Part shown: one piece after another, positions 1 through 6,722 of the stretch
Numbering within the stretch: position 1 is the first letter of the stretch
How the letters are laid out: each line of letters starts with the position of its first letter
Origin: JACMNW01 sp043721855
GTDB taxonomy: Bacteria; Pseudomonadota; Alphaproteobacteria; Rhodobacterales; Rhodobacteraceae
NCBI GenBank assembly: GCA_043721855.1
Contig: JAYSPY010000076.1
Span: 1-9,549 of the forward strand
DNA length: 9,549 nucleotides
Direction: 5' to 3'
Program-made: the position numbers and the translations under genes
The notes under the pieces: generated by a model
The model's database searches: none
What the model saw: only the letters and a program-made list of their open reading frames with translations
Told to the model about the DNA's origin: nothing

Positions 1-30
1 CCAAACCCGCAGCCATCCCCCCACCCCCAA

Positions 31-54
31 CCCCTCCCCACACAGGGGGAGGGG
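31..54. repeat. Perfect 9-bp GC hairpin
   Basis: CCCCTCCCC (31-39) and GGGGAGGGG (46-54) are perfect reverse complements around a 6-base loop. No T-run follows on either strand, so it does not look like a classical intrinsic terminator. It could be a dispersed intergenic palindrome or a transcript-stabilising hairpin of a gene outside the window. The surrounding bases 1-30 are C-rich and show no coding frame I trust. Confidence 0.6.
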
Positions 55-148
55 AGATGCCCCACCGCCACATAGTAGTTACACCCCTACCAAACGGCCG
101 CGCCCGCCCCAAAGAACGACCCTCCGAGCATTTTGACGGCGGCAAAAT

Positions 149-165
149 TCAATAATCTTTATTGA
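149..165. repeat. AT-rich inverted repeat, 7-bp arms
   Basis: TCAATAA (149-155) and TTATTGA (159-165) are perfect inverted arms with the 3-base spacer TCT. The repeat lies 29 bases beyond the stop codon of the 194-868 gene. A perfect 10-base palindrome CAAGCGCTTG follows at 169-178. The repeat may be a protein-binding site or a 3' structure of the neighbouring transcript. Nothing shows which, and the rest of 1-193 holds nothing else I can support. Confidence 0.4.
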
Positions 166-193
166 CAACAAGCGCTTGAGGCGTTTTTAAGCA

Positions 194-868
194 TTACAAA
201 AATGCTTCCGAACCCACAGCCCAGCCCAATATCAGGGGTTTTCCAGATGGAAGATCAATAGTAATCGCTTTGCCAATTTCTGTTTGACGCCCAAACAGTG
301 CAGCAAAAGCTGCAAAATCCTCAAACCAACGGTGTTCTTGTGAAAAAGACTGAACAATCATTGCCGCGCGATCTGTTTTGAAACGGGTGGCTTCAAGAAC
401 AGCTGCCGCAGTTCTATGGAATAGCTGATAGCGCAAGTTGGCGTCTGGTGGCGCATCCAAACCTAGTAGATCACAGATGAACCGCATTCGCTCAATCTTT
501 CCATTGCTTGCATTCACCATCCACTCTCCGACTGTCGGTCCAAACGGCTCATTGACCTTAGCCTCGACTGCAACCGCGATGGTTTCGTCAGAGGCCCGGA
601 CTAAAGCAAACACGTCGCACTGGCTTTCCCGTCCGCCGCCCGGCAGAGCAACTTTGTGCTCCGGTATTGCCAACAACAGCTCAACCGATCCACCAAGAAG
701 CAGTTCAATCTCGGGCGGCAAACCAACCGCTGCCTCCCAGGATAACGCTGCCGCCATGGCTGAATATCCACGTTTCCATTGTTTCTCAGGCTCTGCAAGA
801 AAGCGTTGCCAGTCCTCATGTCCAACTGTCGGAATAAGCACCTTCGGCATATCAAATCCACTTCGCAT
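194..868 (-). CDS. Putative PD-(D/E)XK-fold protein (DUF6946-like)
   Basis: A 224-residue soluble protein with no signal peptide or membrane segment. The middle carries a beta-hairpin with D85 (SQCDVFAL) and a following strand VAVEAK (E102, K104), the D...ExK pattern of PD-(D/E)XK nucleases. A later YQLFHR block (Q148, H151, R152) is the sort of helix often conserved in such families. From memory it resembles the uncharacterised DUF6946 group. Nuclease activity is inference, and no partner gene is beside it. The ATG at 868 is chosen because GAGGG lies 7 bases upstream; a TTG at 871 and an ATG at 850 are alternatives. Base composition and codon use are visibly less GC-rich than in the bhc genes, suggesting an acquired accessory gene. 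It is transcribed in the same direction as the block upstream but separated from it by 89 bases, so it may have its own promoter. Confidence 0.72.
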   Translation of the reverse strand: MRSGFDMPKVLIPTVGHEDWQRFLAEPEKQWKRGYSAMAAALSWEAAVGLPPEIELLLGGSVELLLAIPEHKVALPGGGRESQCDVFALVRASDETIAVAVEAKVNEPFGPTVGEWMVNASNGKIERMRFICDLLGLDAPPDANLRYQLFHRTAAAVLEATRFKTDRAAMIVQSFSQEHRWFEDFAAFAALFGRQTEIGKAITIDLPSGKPLILGWAVGSEAFL

Positions 869-910
869 CAAATTGCCCTCGTTGAAGGATAGCGATGGCC
901 CATAGAATAG

Positions 911-921
911 ATATTAAATAT
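911..921. promoter_or_regulatory. AT-rich palindrome upstream of accessory gene
   Basis: ATATT-A-AATAT is an 11-base odd palindrome inside an AT-rich stretch (about 905-940), 43 bases upstream of the ATG at 868. It sits where a promoter or operator for that gene would be expected. I could not fit a convincing -35/-10 pair with normal spacing, so this is only a candidate control site. Confidence 0.25.
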
Positions 922-957
922 TGAACAATTCCAAAGATTACATTCCTACCCCCCCCT

Positions 958-1941
958 TCACATCCTAACCGCCACATCCAGCATCCTATTCGAAAACCCC
1001 CATTCATTATCATACCACCCAAACACCCGGAGCATCCCCCCCGCCGTCACCCGCGTTTCCGGACAGGCCATCACGATACTCTCCGCCCGCGCCCGCAGGT
1101 CGGTGGAAACCAGCGCGCGGTCGGTTGCCCCGATCACAGACCCCTTAGTTTGGGCCGCCGCCCGAAACACCGCATTCACCGCCTCCACCGTCGCCGCCGC
1201 TTGCGTCATCACGCACAGATCAATGCAGGAAACGCTCGCCACCGGCACCCGCACCGCAGACCCCTGAATGCGCCCGGCCAGCCCCGGCAGCACCACATCC
1301 AGCAACCGCTGCGCCGATGTCGTGGTCGGCACCATCGACAGCGCCGCCGCACGGCTGCGCGAAAAATCCGCCGCCGGGGCATCCACCGTGGGCTGCGACC
1401 CGGTATAACAATGGATCGTCGTCATTGATCCTGTCACCACACCAAACTCCCGGTCCAGCAGCCGCACCAGAGGGGCCAGTGCGTTCGTCGTGCAGGACGC
1501 GTTCGAGACAACCCTCTGCCCCGCCAACCCGTCATCATTGGCCCCCAGAACAACCGTAAAATCCGCCGCCGCCGATGGCCCCGATATCAGCACGCGGCCC
1601 GCCCCGGCGCGAAGCCCCCGCTCCGCCACATCACGCGCCTCGGCGCGCCCGGTGCATTCCATCACCACGTCGATGCCGCGCAAATCCAAGGTCGATATAT
1701 CCGCCGTCCGGTGTAGCGGAATGGTATGGCCATTTACTACTAACGCCGCATCGCCCAGCGCAACCGACCCGCGCCAAGGCCCGAAAACGCTGTCATATTC
1801 AAACAAATACGCGCACATATCGGCGGCGGCGATGTCATTGATCCCGGCAATCTCCAGCCCCGGCCAAGTGTCCCGCGCTGTCAGATAAGCCCGCAAAACA
1901 GACCGCCCGATGCGCCCAAAACCATTGATGAACACCCGCAT
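958..1941 (-). CDS. Divergent glyceraldehyde-3-phosphate dehydrogenase-like protein
   Basis: A 327-residue type I GAPDH-fold protein. The N-terminus has the NAD-binding GFGRIGR (7-13) and N35-D36 after the second strand, which suggests NAD rather than NADP. The catalytic block is SNASCTTNALAP with Cys150, followed by the TTIH block with His177, RVPVAS with Arg231, and the C-terminal WYDNEWGFSNR. The loop that normally reads S-T-G-A-A-K and binds the substrate phosphate is changed to T206-T-T-S-A-Q211, so the substrate may not be glyceraldehyde 3-phosphate; erythrose 4-phosphate is one alternative. The ATG at 1941 aligns the protein exactly with GAPDH numbering. It is preceded by a run of eight G, and a TTG at 2001 would add 20 unlikely residues. 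The gene lies 114 bases downstream of bhcD on the same strand, so co-transcription with the bhc genes is possible but not shown. Confidence 0.85.
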   Translation of the reverse strand: MRVFINGFGRIGRSVLRAYLTARDTWPGLEIAGINDIAAADMCAYLFEYDSVFGPWRGSVALGDAALVVNGHTIPLHRTADISTLDLRGIDVVMECTGRAEARDVAERGLRAGAGRVLISGPSAAADFTVVLGANDDGLAGQRVVSNASCTTNALAPLVRLLDREFGVVTGSMTTIHCYTGSQPTVDAPAADFSRSRAAALSMVPTTTSAQRLLDVVLPGLAGRIQGSAVRVPVASVSCIDLCVMTQAAATVEAVNAVFRAAAQTKGSVIGATDRALVSTDLRARAESIVMACPETRVTAGGMLRVFGWYDNEWGFSNRMLDVAVRM

Positions 1942-1984
1942 GAACGCCCCCCCCGTGTGACCCACTGTAAAGGTCAGACCATGG

Positions 1985-1996
1985 CCCGCGCGCGGG
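1985..1996. repeat. Perfect 12-bp alternating CG palindrome
   Basis: CCCGCGCGCGGG reads the same on both strands. It lies in the 114-base gap between bhcD and the GAPDH-like gene, with a second perfect palindrome TTTGATCAAA at 2019-2028. No T-run follows on the transcribed strand, so it is a poor intrinsic terminator. It could form a small hairpin at the end of the bhcD message or be an operator. Confidence 0.4.
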
Positions 1997-2055
1997 ATCA
2001 ATCACCTTTGCAACTTCATTTGATCAAAACTTGTCACCGACACAAATCGGAAGGT

Positions 2056-3018
2056 TCAGACATCCACCGTGATGCCAAGTCCGCGTTCAGTGGCGCGCAG
2101 CACGGCAACACCCGCCACAGCCAAATCCTGCAACCCCACGCCCGTTCCGTCAAACAGCGTGATCTCAGCATCGCTGGTCCGGCCAGCATGCGCGCCAATC
2201 AAAACATCCCCCAGCGGCGTGATGTCGCGCGCCGAAATCAACCCCGCCGCCACCGCATGCTGCGCCTCGCCAATCGTCACCGACTGCGCCACCTCATCGG
2301 TAAAAACCGAAGCCCGCGCCAACAGCGCAGGCTCCACCTCCTGCTTGCCAACCGTATCCGTGCCCATGCAGGCCAGATGCGTGCCAGCCTTCACATGCCG
2401 ATCCAACAACGACGCCTTATCCGACGAGGTGATCGTAATGATCACATCTGCCCGCGCCCCCAGTTCGGCCAAACTCACCGCCTCAAACGGCAACCCCAGC
2501 TCCGCCGCAATCGCCCCCAGTTTTGGCAACATCTCCGGGTGCAGGTTCCAGGCCACCACCCGTTCAAACCGCCGCACCCTCGCCGCCGCCCGCAACTGAA
2601 ACCCGGCCTGATGCCCGGCCCCGACCATGCCCAAAACAGTCGCATCTTTTCGCGCCAAACGGTCGATTGAAATCGCCGAGGCCGCAGCCGTCCGCAGTGC
2701 TGTCAACAAATTCCCCCCCACCATCGCCAAGGGTCGCCCGGATTCGGGATCAAACAAGAACACCGACGATTGATGATTGATCATCCCCCGCGCCATGTTG
2801 CCCGGAAAATACCCGCCCGCTTTCACGCCCAAACTGCCCCCGGCCCGATCTAACCCCGATTTAAAGCCATATTGCCGCCCCTCACCCAGCGCCTCGCGCA
2901 CGACAGGAAAGTTATAAGCCTCCCGCCGCGCCATCGCGGCAAAACAGGCCTCAATCGCCGTAAAGGCATCGGCAGGCGAAACAAGCTCAGCAATCAAACG
3001 CTCTGGCACAATCAGCAT
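2056..3018 (-). CDS. bhcD: Iminosuccinate reductase BhcD
   Basis: A 320-residue member of the ornithine cyclodeaminase/mu-crystallin family. BhcD reduces iminosuccinate with NADH to L-aspartate, the third step of the beta-hydroxyaspartate cycle. Visible family marks are the conserved substrate-side lysine in GVKAGG (K66), the LRTAA block (R109), the Rossmann dinucleotide loop GMVGAGHQAG (about 130-139), and the C-terminal FDGTGVGLQDLA (D290). On sequence alone the family also includes alanine dehydrogenase, ornithine cyclodeaminase and ketimine reductase; the assignment rests on position directly after bhcA, bhcB and bhcC. The start at 3018 has GGAG about ten bases upstream. The gap to bhcC is 140 bases, long for an operon, and carries an unusual 11-bp-phased repeat. 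Confidence 0.93.
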   Translation of the reverse strand: MLIVPERLIAELVSPADAFTAIEACFAAMARREAYNFPVVREALGEGRQYGFKSGLDRAGGSLGVKAGGYFPGNMARGMINHQSSVFLFDPESGRPLAMVGGNLLTALRTAAASAISIDRLARKDATVLGMVGAGHQAGFQLRAAARVRRFERVVAWNLHPEMLPKLGAIAAELGLPFEAVSLAELGARADVIITITSSDKASLLDRHVKAGTHLACMGTDTVGKQEVEPALLARASVFTDEVAQSVTIGEAQHAVAAGLISARDITPLGDVLIGAHAGRTSDAEITLFDGTGVGLQDLAVAGVAVLRATERGLGITVDV

Positions 3019-3082
3019 AGGGCGGCACTCCGAGGGCGCAATGTCGCGCTATGGTTAATGGCCTGTCCGTCCTGCGCGCGTA

Positions 3083-3126
3083 AAGACGCAAGCAAGACGG
3101 AAAGAAGACGCAAGTAAGACGGGGTT
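3083..3126. repeat. Four 11-bp units with phased AAGACG
   Basis: The hexamer AAGACG occurs at 3083, 3094, 3105 and 3116, exactly 11 bases apart. Units alternate (A, B, A', B'), so the array is also an 18-of-22-base direct repeat: 3083-3100 and 3105-3122 differ only at 3093/3115. Neither 11 nor 22 is a multiple of three, and both strands lie between the bhcC stop and the bhcD start, so this is not a coding repeat. On the bhc messenger it reads as CGTCTT repeats. The function is unknown. Confidence 0.9.
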
Positions 3127-3158
3127 TTTGAAACGATTTCAGCGTATTAACCCACCGT

Positions 3159-4322
3159 TCAATAGGCCTTGCCGCGCGCCGATACCGGCCATACCACCTC
3201 GACCTTGCCGCCGCGCACGCCCACATACCAATCATGCACATTGCAAGTCGGGTCGCAGTGGCCGGGCACTAGCCGCAGCTTGTCATTCACCTTCAACACG
3301 CCGCCCAGATCTTCCACCACGCCGTGCTCGTCTGAACATTTCACATATTTCACATCCGTCCGCCCAAACACCACCGGCAGACCAGAATCCACCGATTGTG
3401 CCTTTAGCCCGGCGTCAACAATCGCCTTGTCGGCCTTGGCATGGCTCATGACGCTGGTCAGAATGAACAGCGCATTTTCCCATTCGCCTTGGTCAATCCG
3501 CTTGCCATGTTCATCCAGGATACGGCCATAATCCGCGTCCATGAACGCGTAAGACCCGCATTGCAGTTCGTTATAAACGCCTGATGTGGACTCGAAATAA
3601 TAGCTGCCCGTGCCACCGCCACCCACAATGTCACACTCTATCCCGCCCGCGCTCAACGTATCGACAGCGTCCTTCACCATGGCCACGGCAATTTCCAACT
3701 TGGCACGCCGATCTTCATACTTATCCATGTGCTGCATCGCACCTTGATAGGCTTGAATCCCTGCGAATTTCAGCCCCGGGGCCGCCTCAAGCGCCTGTGC
3801 CAGCGCCACCACGGCAGGTGTCGAATTCACCCCGCAGCGCCCCGCGCCACAGTCAATTTCCACCAGAACTTCAATCTGCGTGCCGTGCTTTACCGCTGCC
3901 GCCGACAGGTCCGCCACATTGGCCAGATCATCGACACAGCACAGCACCCGCGCGCCCAGTTTCGGCATCCGCGCCAGCCGGTCAATCTTGGCGGGATCGC
4001 GCACCTGGTTGGATACCAGCACATCCTTGATGCCGCCGCGCGCAAACACCTCCGCCTCTGATACCTTCTGGCAGCACACGCCCACAGACCCGCCCAAGCG
4101 TTCTTGCAACAGCGCCACATCCACCGATTTGTGCATCTTGCCATGCACCCGGTGGCGCATCCCATTGGCCTTGGCGAAATCGCCCATCTTCTTGATATTA
4201 CGCTCCAAAGCGTCCAGATCCAGCACAAGGCACGGGGTTTGAATATCGGCCTCGTCCATCCCCGGCAGGGCGGGAATATCATAGCCAACCTCAAGGCCTG
4301 CAAAGTTCGTATGGCTGTTCAT
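3159..4322 (-). CDS. bhcC: Beta-hydroxyaspartate aldolase BhcC
   Basis: A 387-residue PLP enzyme of the D-threonine-aldolase/alanine-racemase-N (fold type III) family. It condenses glycine with glyoxylate to beta-hydroxyaspartate, the first committed step of the cycle. The N-terminal TPCLVLDLDALERN (about 29-42) is typical of the family. The PLP lysine is K62 in HRVHGKMHK, aligned with the RPHxKTHK motif of D-threonine aldolases. The barrel continues with VEIDCGAGRCGV (155-165) and GGGGTGSYYFE (234-244), the phosphate loop. The C-terminal PGHCDPT holds H355 and D357, matching the divalent-metal ligands of D-threonine aldolases. The start lies four bases after the bhcB stop, and its ribosome site (AAAGGG) overlaps the last bhcB codons, so translation is probably coupled. 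Confidence 0.94.
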   Translation of the reverse strand: MNSHTNFAGLEVGYDIPALPGMDEADIQTPCLVLDLDALERNIKKMGDFAKANGMRHRVHGKMHKSVDVALLQERLGGSVGVCCQKVSEAEVFARGGIKDVLVSNQVRDPAKIDRLARMPKLGARVLCCVDDLANVADLSAAAVKHGTQIEVLVEIDCGAGRCGVNSTPAVVALAQALEAAPGLKFAGIQAYQGAMQHMDKYEDRRAKLEIAVAMVKDAVDTLSAGGIECDIVGGGGTGSYYFESTSGVYNELQCGSYAFMDADYGRILDEHGKRIDQGEWENALFILTSVMSHAKADKAIVDAGLKAQSVDSGLPVVFGRTDVKYVKCSDEHGVVEDLGGVLKVNDKLRLVPGHCDPTCNVHDWYVGVRGGKVEVVWPVSARGKAY

Positions 4323-4326
4323 GGTG

Positions 4327-5280
4327 TTACCCTTTCATCCAAGGCAAAGTGTCCAGATCGACGTTGCCGCCGGTGATAATCACGCCAACGCGGCGGCCCC
4401 GGAACACATCCGGGTTCTTCAGAATGGTCGCCAAAGGCACGGCGCAAGACGGCTCGATCACGATTTTCATGCGCTTCCAGGTCGTCTTCATCGCCTCGAT
4501 AATCTCGTCTTCCGATGCCGTCAAAATATCGGTCACATGGTTTTTCACAAAATGCCAGGTCAAGTCTTTCAGCGGCACTTTCAACCCATCCGCTACCGTC
4601 ACCGGCGCATCGTCGGCGATGATATGACCGGCCTTGAAACTGCGATAGGCATCATCGGCCTGCTCGGGTTCAGCCGCGTAAATCTTAACAGTTGGCGCTG
4701 TGTTCGATACCGTCAAGCAGGTGCCCGAAATCATGCCGCCACCCCCGATCGGCGCCACCACCGCGTCCAGCCCTTCCACCTGCTCCATCAATTCGCGCGA
4801 ACATGTCGCCTGCCCGGCAATCACCCGAGGGTCGTTGTAGGGATGCACAAAATCAGCGCCAGATTTCGCCACCATTTCGGCAAACACCGCCTCACGGCTG
4901 CTGGTCGACGGCTCGCATTCAACAATCACCCCACCATAGCCTCGAACAGCGTCTTTCTTGGCCAGCGGTGCCGTGCGCGGCATGACCACGTTGCAGGCAA
5001 TCCCGCGTCGCCCGGCCGCGTAAGACAACGATAGCGCATGGTTCCCCGATGAATGCGTCGCCACTCCGCGCGAAAGCTTGTCATCCGCCAACCCGAACAC
5101 CGCATTGCAGGCCCCCCGCACCTTGAACGCGCCGGCCTTTTGAAAATTCTCGCACTTGAAGAACAGCTCCGCCCCGGTCAGATCGTTCAGGTAAGACGAC
5201 GTTAACACTGGCGTGCGATGAATATACGGTCGAATGCGGTCATGTGCCGCGATCACGTCATCAAATGTCGGAATATACAT
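4327..5280 (-). CDS. bhcB: Beta-hydroxyaspartate dehydratase BhcB
   Basis: A 317-residue fold-type II PLP enzyme of the threonine-dehydratase/serine-racemase group. It removes water from beta-hydroxyaspartate to give iminosuccinate. The PLP lysine is K53 in FQKAGAFKVRGA. The substrate loop is HSSGNHA (77-83), and the glycine-rich phosphate loop is GGGGMISG (179-186). There is no C-terminal ACT domain, so it is the short, non-allosteric type. Sequence alone would also allow a generic threonine dehydratase or serine racemase; its place between bhcA and bhcC decides the call. The ATG at 5280 has no ordinary Shine-Dalgarno directly in front: the nearby G-run is part of a hairpin, and a better AAGGAAG lies on the other side of that hairpin (5315-5321). 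Confidence 0.94.
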   Translation of the reverse strand: MYIPTFDDVIAAHDRIRPYIHRTPVLTSSYLNDLTGAELFFKCENFQKAGAFKVRGACNAVFGLADDKLSRGVATHSSGNHALSLSYAAGRRGIACNVVMPRTAPLAKKDAVRGYGGVIVECEPSTSSREAVFAEMVAKSGADFVHPYNDPRVIAGQATCSRELMEQVEGLDAVVAPIGGGGMISGTCLTVSNTAPTVKIYAAEPEQADDAYRSFKAGHIIADDAPVTVADGLKVPLKDLTWHFVKNHVTDILTASEDEIIEAMKTTWKRMKIVIEPSCAVPLATILKNPDVFRGRRVGVIITGGNVDLDTLPWMKG

Positions 5281-5285
5281 CGCGA

Positions 5286-5322
5286 CCCCGCTTGTTTAGC
5301 CCGCCCGCAAGCGGCTTCCTTT
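5286..5322 (-). promoter_or_regulatory. Intercistronic hairpin and split ribosome site of bhcB
   Basis: In the messenger, AAGGAAG (plus 5315-5321) is followed directly by CCGCUUG (5314-5308), a 13-base loop (5307-5295), CAAGCGG (5294-5288) and seven bases GGTCGCG before the bhcB AUG. The 7-bp stem is perfect. Folded, it would place the AAGGAAG about seven bases from the start codon. Unfolded, that site is more than 30 bases away. The stem also covers part of the only nearer G-rich site. The structural reading is inference. Confidence 0.5.
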
Positions 5323-5339
5323 TCGCCCAAATACTCATC

Positions 5340-6533
5340 TTATTCTGCCGCCGCCCGCAGCGCGACTGGCACAGATCCGCGATAATACTCCTGTGCTGCC
5401 GCCACCCCAGACCCCAGCTTTACCGGCCAGCCCAGATCGGCCATGCACATTTCCGCCGCCGCCAACCCCGACAGCATCATCACGTCCGTCAGCATCCCCA
5501 GATGCCCGATGCGAAACACGCGGCCTGCCACTTCGCCCAAGCCCACGCCAAACGCCACGTCGTATTTCGACGCGGCCAGCGCCACCAGATCGGTGCCATT
5601 GCAGCCATCAGGCACCACCACCGCTGTCACGGTATCAGAATACAAATCCGGCGAGACTGCACAGGGTTTCATCCCCCATGCGCCAATCGCCCGGCGCACC
5701 CCTTCGGCAAGTCTGTGATGACGGGCGTAGACCGCATCAAGCCCTTCTTCTTCAAGCAATTCAATGGCATGGCTAAGCCCCGCAATCAAACCAACCGCTG
5801 GCGTGTAGGGGTAGCCGCCCGCTGCGTAACTCCGAAGCATATCGCGAAAATCAAAGAACGTGCGCGGCAGTTTTGCCGTCTCCATCGCCGCCAGCGCTTT
5901 CGGGCTTACCCCCAAAATCGCCAGACCAACCGGCAGCATGAAGCCCTTTTGGCTGCCCGCAATGGCAATATCCACGCGCCACCCCGCCATATCAAACGGC
6001 ATCGACCCAATCGAGGATACCCCGTCAACAAACAGCATCGCCGGATGTTTTACCGCATCCATTGCGCGCCGGATGCCTGCAATATCACTGCGCACACCGG
6101 TCGCCGTTTCATTATGCGTGCCCAAAACCACGCGAATTTTGTGCCCGGTATCCGCCCGCAGCGCCGCCTCGATTGCAGCCAAAGGCGCGCCCTGCCCCCA
6201 TGGCGTTTCGATGATCTGCACATCCAGCCCGTGCCGCTGGCACATATCAATCCAGCGGTGGCTGAACATGCCAAAACGCGGCGCCAGCACCGTATCGCCC
6301 GGCGACAAGGTATTGCTGATCGCCGCTTCCCAACCGCCCGTGCCGGTCGATGGCAGCAAGATCACTTCGCCTTGCGCCATCTTCAGAATGCGCCGCACAC
6401 CAGCCACCGCGGGCTTGAAAATCTTGGCAAAGGCAGGTGATCGGTGATCCAGCGTCGCCATATCGCAGGCCTTGCGGATGCTGTCAGGAATGTTCGTCGG
6501 GCCGGGAATAAAAACGGGGTTCTGAGTCGTCAT
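5340..6533 (-). CDS. bhcA: L-aspartate:glyoxylate aminotransferase BhcA
   Basis: A 397-residue class V (serine-glyoxylate/alanine-glyoxylate type) aminotransferase. In the cycle it moves the amino group of L-aspartate to glyoxylate, giving oxaloacetate and glycine, the co-substrate of BhcC. The N-terminus FIPGPTNIP is typical of the family. The phosphate loop is STGTGGWEA (62-70), D170 in FVDGVSSIG contacts the pyridine nitrogen, K196 in GSQKGF forms the Schiff base, and R341 in FRIGHLG is the carboxylate-binding arginine. By itself it could pass as a serine-glyoxylate aminotransferase; position as first gene of the bhc cluster supports aspartate as donor. The ATG at 6533 has AAAGG about ten bases upstream. 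It is the first gene of the minus-strand operon, expressed from the AT-rich region shared with bhcR. Confidence 0.94.
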   Translation of the reverse strand: MTTQNPVFIPGPTNIPDSIRKACDMATLDHRSPAFAKIFKPAVAGVRRILKMAQGEVILLPSTGTGGWEAAISNTLSPGDTVLAPRFGMFSHRWIDMCQRHGLDVQIIETPWGQGAPLAAIEAALRADTGHKIRVVLGTHNETATGVRSDIAGIRRAMDAVKHPAMLFVDGVSSIGSMPFDMAGWRVDIAIAGSQKGFMLPVGLAILGVSPKALAAMETAKLPRTFFDFRDMLRSYAAGGYPYTPAVGLIAGLSHAIELLEEEGLDAVYARHHRLAEGVRRAIGAWGMKPCAVSPDLYSDTVTAVVVPDGCNGTDLVALAASKYDVAFGVGLGEVAGRVFRIGHLGMLTDVMMLSGLAAAEMCMADLGWPVKLGSGVAAAQEYYRGSVPVALRAAAE

Positions 6534-6574
6534 AAGGAATGCGCCTTTCGATCAAAGTCTGTAACAGTGCCAGC

Positions 6575-6603
6575 ACATTACGTCGCGCCGAGACATCATG
6601 CAA
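6575..6603 (-). promoter_or_regulatory. Candidate bhcA promoter
   Basis: On the minus strand TTGCAT (plus 6598-6603) and TAATGT (plus 6575-6580) are separated by exactly 17 bases, and the -10 lies about 40 bases from the bhcA ATG. Each hexamer matches the sigma-70 consensus at only three of six positions, so it would be a weak, activator-dependent promoter. This is a guess from spacing and position. Confidence 0.3.
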
Positions 6604-6700
6604 TTTTTTCGAAATATTTTTTCATATGCTTACTTTTATATTTTTCTCTTGCATTATCATGACTTCCACGTTTTTCATTATTCTTGAAATAATTTTTCAT
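6602..6700. promoter_or_regulatory. AT-rich divergent control region with candidate BhcR operator
   Basis: Most of the 189-bp bhcA-bhcR gap from 6601 to about 6710 is strongly AT-rich, unlike the flanking genes. It holds five TTTTTC copies on the plus strand (6605, 6618, 6641, 6671, 6693), three of them extended to TTTTTCAT, the perfect palindrome TTTCGAAA (6607-6614), and a 17-base inverted repeat ATTATT-5-AATAAT (6677-6693) ending 29 bases before the bhcR start. IclR proteins usually bind near-palindromes of about this size, so the last is the best operator candidate. Confidence 0.45.
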
Positions 6701-6722
6701 TCAACAATCAAGGCAGGTCCAG

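Noticed and set aside
438..905. Plus-strand open frame of 155 codons over the accessory gene
   Set aside because: Low-complexity serine/proline-rich translation without a family; the minus-strand frame has a clear ribosome site and D...ExK motif.
1957..2670. Plus-strand open frame of 237 codons over bhcD
   Set aside because: Antisense shadow of bhcD with arginine/histidine-rich nonsense composition.
3083..3126. CRISPR-like array
   Set aside because: Units are only 11 bases, contiguous without unique spacers, and no cas genes are present.
5244..6440. Long plus-strand open frame of 398 codons over bhcA and the bhcA-bhcB gap
   Set aside because: It is the antisense of bhcA; the product is rich in R, H, P and Q, as expected of a GC-rich shadow frame, and has no recognisable domain.
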